From: Physcomitrium patens
Taxonomy: Eukaryota > Streptophyta > Bryopsida > Funariales > Funariaceae
DNA: 64,000 nt
NCBI RefSeq assembly: GCF_000002425.4
Contig: NC_037257.1
Coordinates: 10,482,282 to 10,546,281 of the forward strand
Direction of reading: 5' to 3'
Shown piece after piece: positions 63,715 through 64,000 of this stretch. The notes under the pieces were generated by a model that saw nothing but the letters and a program-made list of their open reading frames with translations, had not been told where the DNA came from and did not search any database. The position numbers and the translations under genes are program-made. Position 1 is the first letter of the stretch. The number at the start of each line of letters is the position of its first letter.

Positions 63715-63964
63715 ATGGTTGGACGCACTGAGAGCTCAGGAGGCTCGGTAGCCATCGGAGGAAGTGCCATGGCTTCAACTCCGAAGTTTGGGAGTTTCTA
63801 CGGTGGCAGGAAGGAGGAAGAGCTGGATTGTAGCAGCTTGTATGATTTGACTAAGCCTCACACGGAGTCTTTTGATTATTTTGTTGAGCGGGGACTGGAA
63901 GAGGCTGTGCGGCGTTTGCAGCCGATTGAATTGAAACACCCGATCTCTGGAACATCATTGCGAT
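63715..63964 (+). CDS. NRPA2: RNA polymerase I second-largest subunit, first exon (gene continues beyond window)
   Basis: ATG 63715 opens a frame with a Gly/Ser-rich leader (MVGRTESSGGSVAIGG). LYDLTKPHTESFDYFVERGL then EEAVRRLQPIELKHP follows, the conserved start of the beta-like subunit. The HxxSFDYFxxxGLxxxxxxLxPxEL pattern fits Pol I (NRPA2) better than Pol II or III. An inner ATG (63769) is a possible second start. The protein builds the catalytic cleft of the nucleolar polymerase that transcribes 45S rRNA; full-length copies are near 1,150-1,200 aa, so only 83 residues are seen. The frame reaches TAA at 63985-63987. No GT donor lies between 63916 and that stop. ATATCCTTT at 63965-63973 matches the U12 AT-AC donor, leaving exon 1 in phase 1 after TSLR. 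Confidence 0.85.
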
Positions 63965-63973
63965 ATATCCTTT
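63965..63973 (+). other. Likely U12-type AT-AC 5' splice site
   Basis: ATATCCTTT is a perfect match to the minor-spliceosome AT-AC donor consensus. It sits exactly where conserved Pol I subunit similarity ends, shortly before an in-frame stop, with no usable GT donor nearby. The acceptor and branch point lie beyond the window. Confidence 0.65.
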
Positions 63974-64000
63974 CACTGCATTTCTAAGTCTTTGGATTAT

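Noticed and set aside
1-64000. CRISPR arrays, prokaryotic operons or phage modules
   Set aside because: Introns, LTR elements and plant protein families show this is plant nuclear DNA. No regularly spaced direct repeats of that kind were seen.

Overview
This window is almost certainly a piece of a moss nuclear genome, of the Physcomitrium (Physcomitrella) type. Islands of ordinary base composition carry plant genes with introns. They alternate with very AT-rich blocks built from old Ty3/gypsy retroelements, DNA-transposon remains and microsatellites. The species is inferred from this layout and from the style of the proteins; no species-specific marker was tested.

Layout. 1-1708 is the 3' end of a decayed plus-strand gypsy element (chromovirus) with its 3' LTR. 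1709-7630 is AT-rich DNA without genes. About 8115-9060 holds a degraded, antisense fragment of the nuclear 26S rRNA gene, split by a 0.55 kb insert. 9540-11400 is a dead Mutator-like (MULE) transposase. 16307-17442 encodes a heavy-metal-associated (HMA) domain protein in three exons. 19848-21773 is a four-exon cytochrome P450. 21.8-25.4 kb is AT-rich and includes a possible lone LTR. 25492-28754 (minus) is an eight-exon mitochondrial pyruvate dehydrogenase E1 alpha gene. 32361-38375 (minus) is a gypsy element with two LTRs, of the same family as the one at the window start. 42654-43900 encodes a secreted/membrane protein with a lipid-transfer-like cysteine pattern. 44949-46407 is a four-exon D-arabinose-5-phosphate isomerase. 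About 48.3-55.0 kb (minus) is a large multi-exon nuclear-type protein gene that I could only assemble partly. 56843-58348 (minus) is an intronless beta-propeller, glycosidase-like gene. 62498-62760 is a MITE with 19/21 matching terminal inverted repeats. The first exon of the RNA polymerase I second-largest subunit starts at 63715 and ends at what looks like a U12-type AT-AC intron.

The genes do not form one pathway. They are ordinary plant genes: pyruvate entry into the TCA cycle, KDO synthesis for pectin, one oxidative metabolism enzyme, one metal-binding protein and rRNA transcription. Exon coordinates were worked out by hand from reading frame, splice signals and phase. All introns of the HMA, P450, E1 alpha, LTP-like and isomerase genes close in phase. 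The large minus-strand gene has one unresolved junction and two possible 3' ends.

I did not find a clearly new biological system. The most distinctive items are the AT-AC intron signal in the polymerase gene, the 26S rRNA relic with its insert, the MITE, and the partly unassigned large gene.
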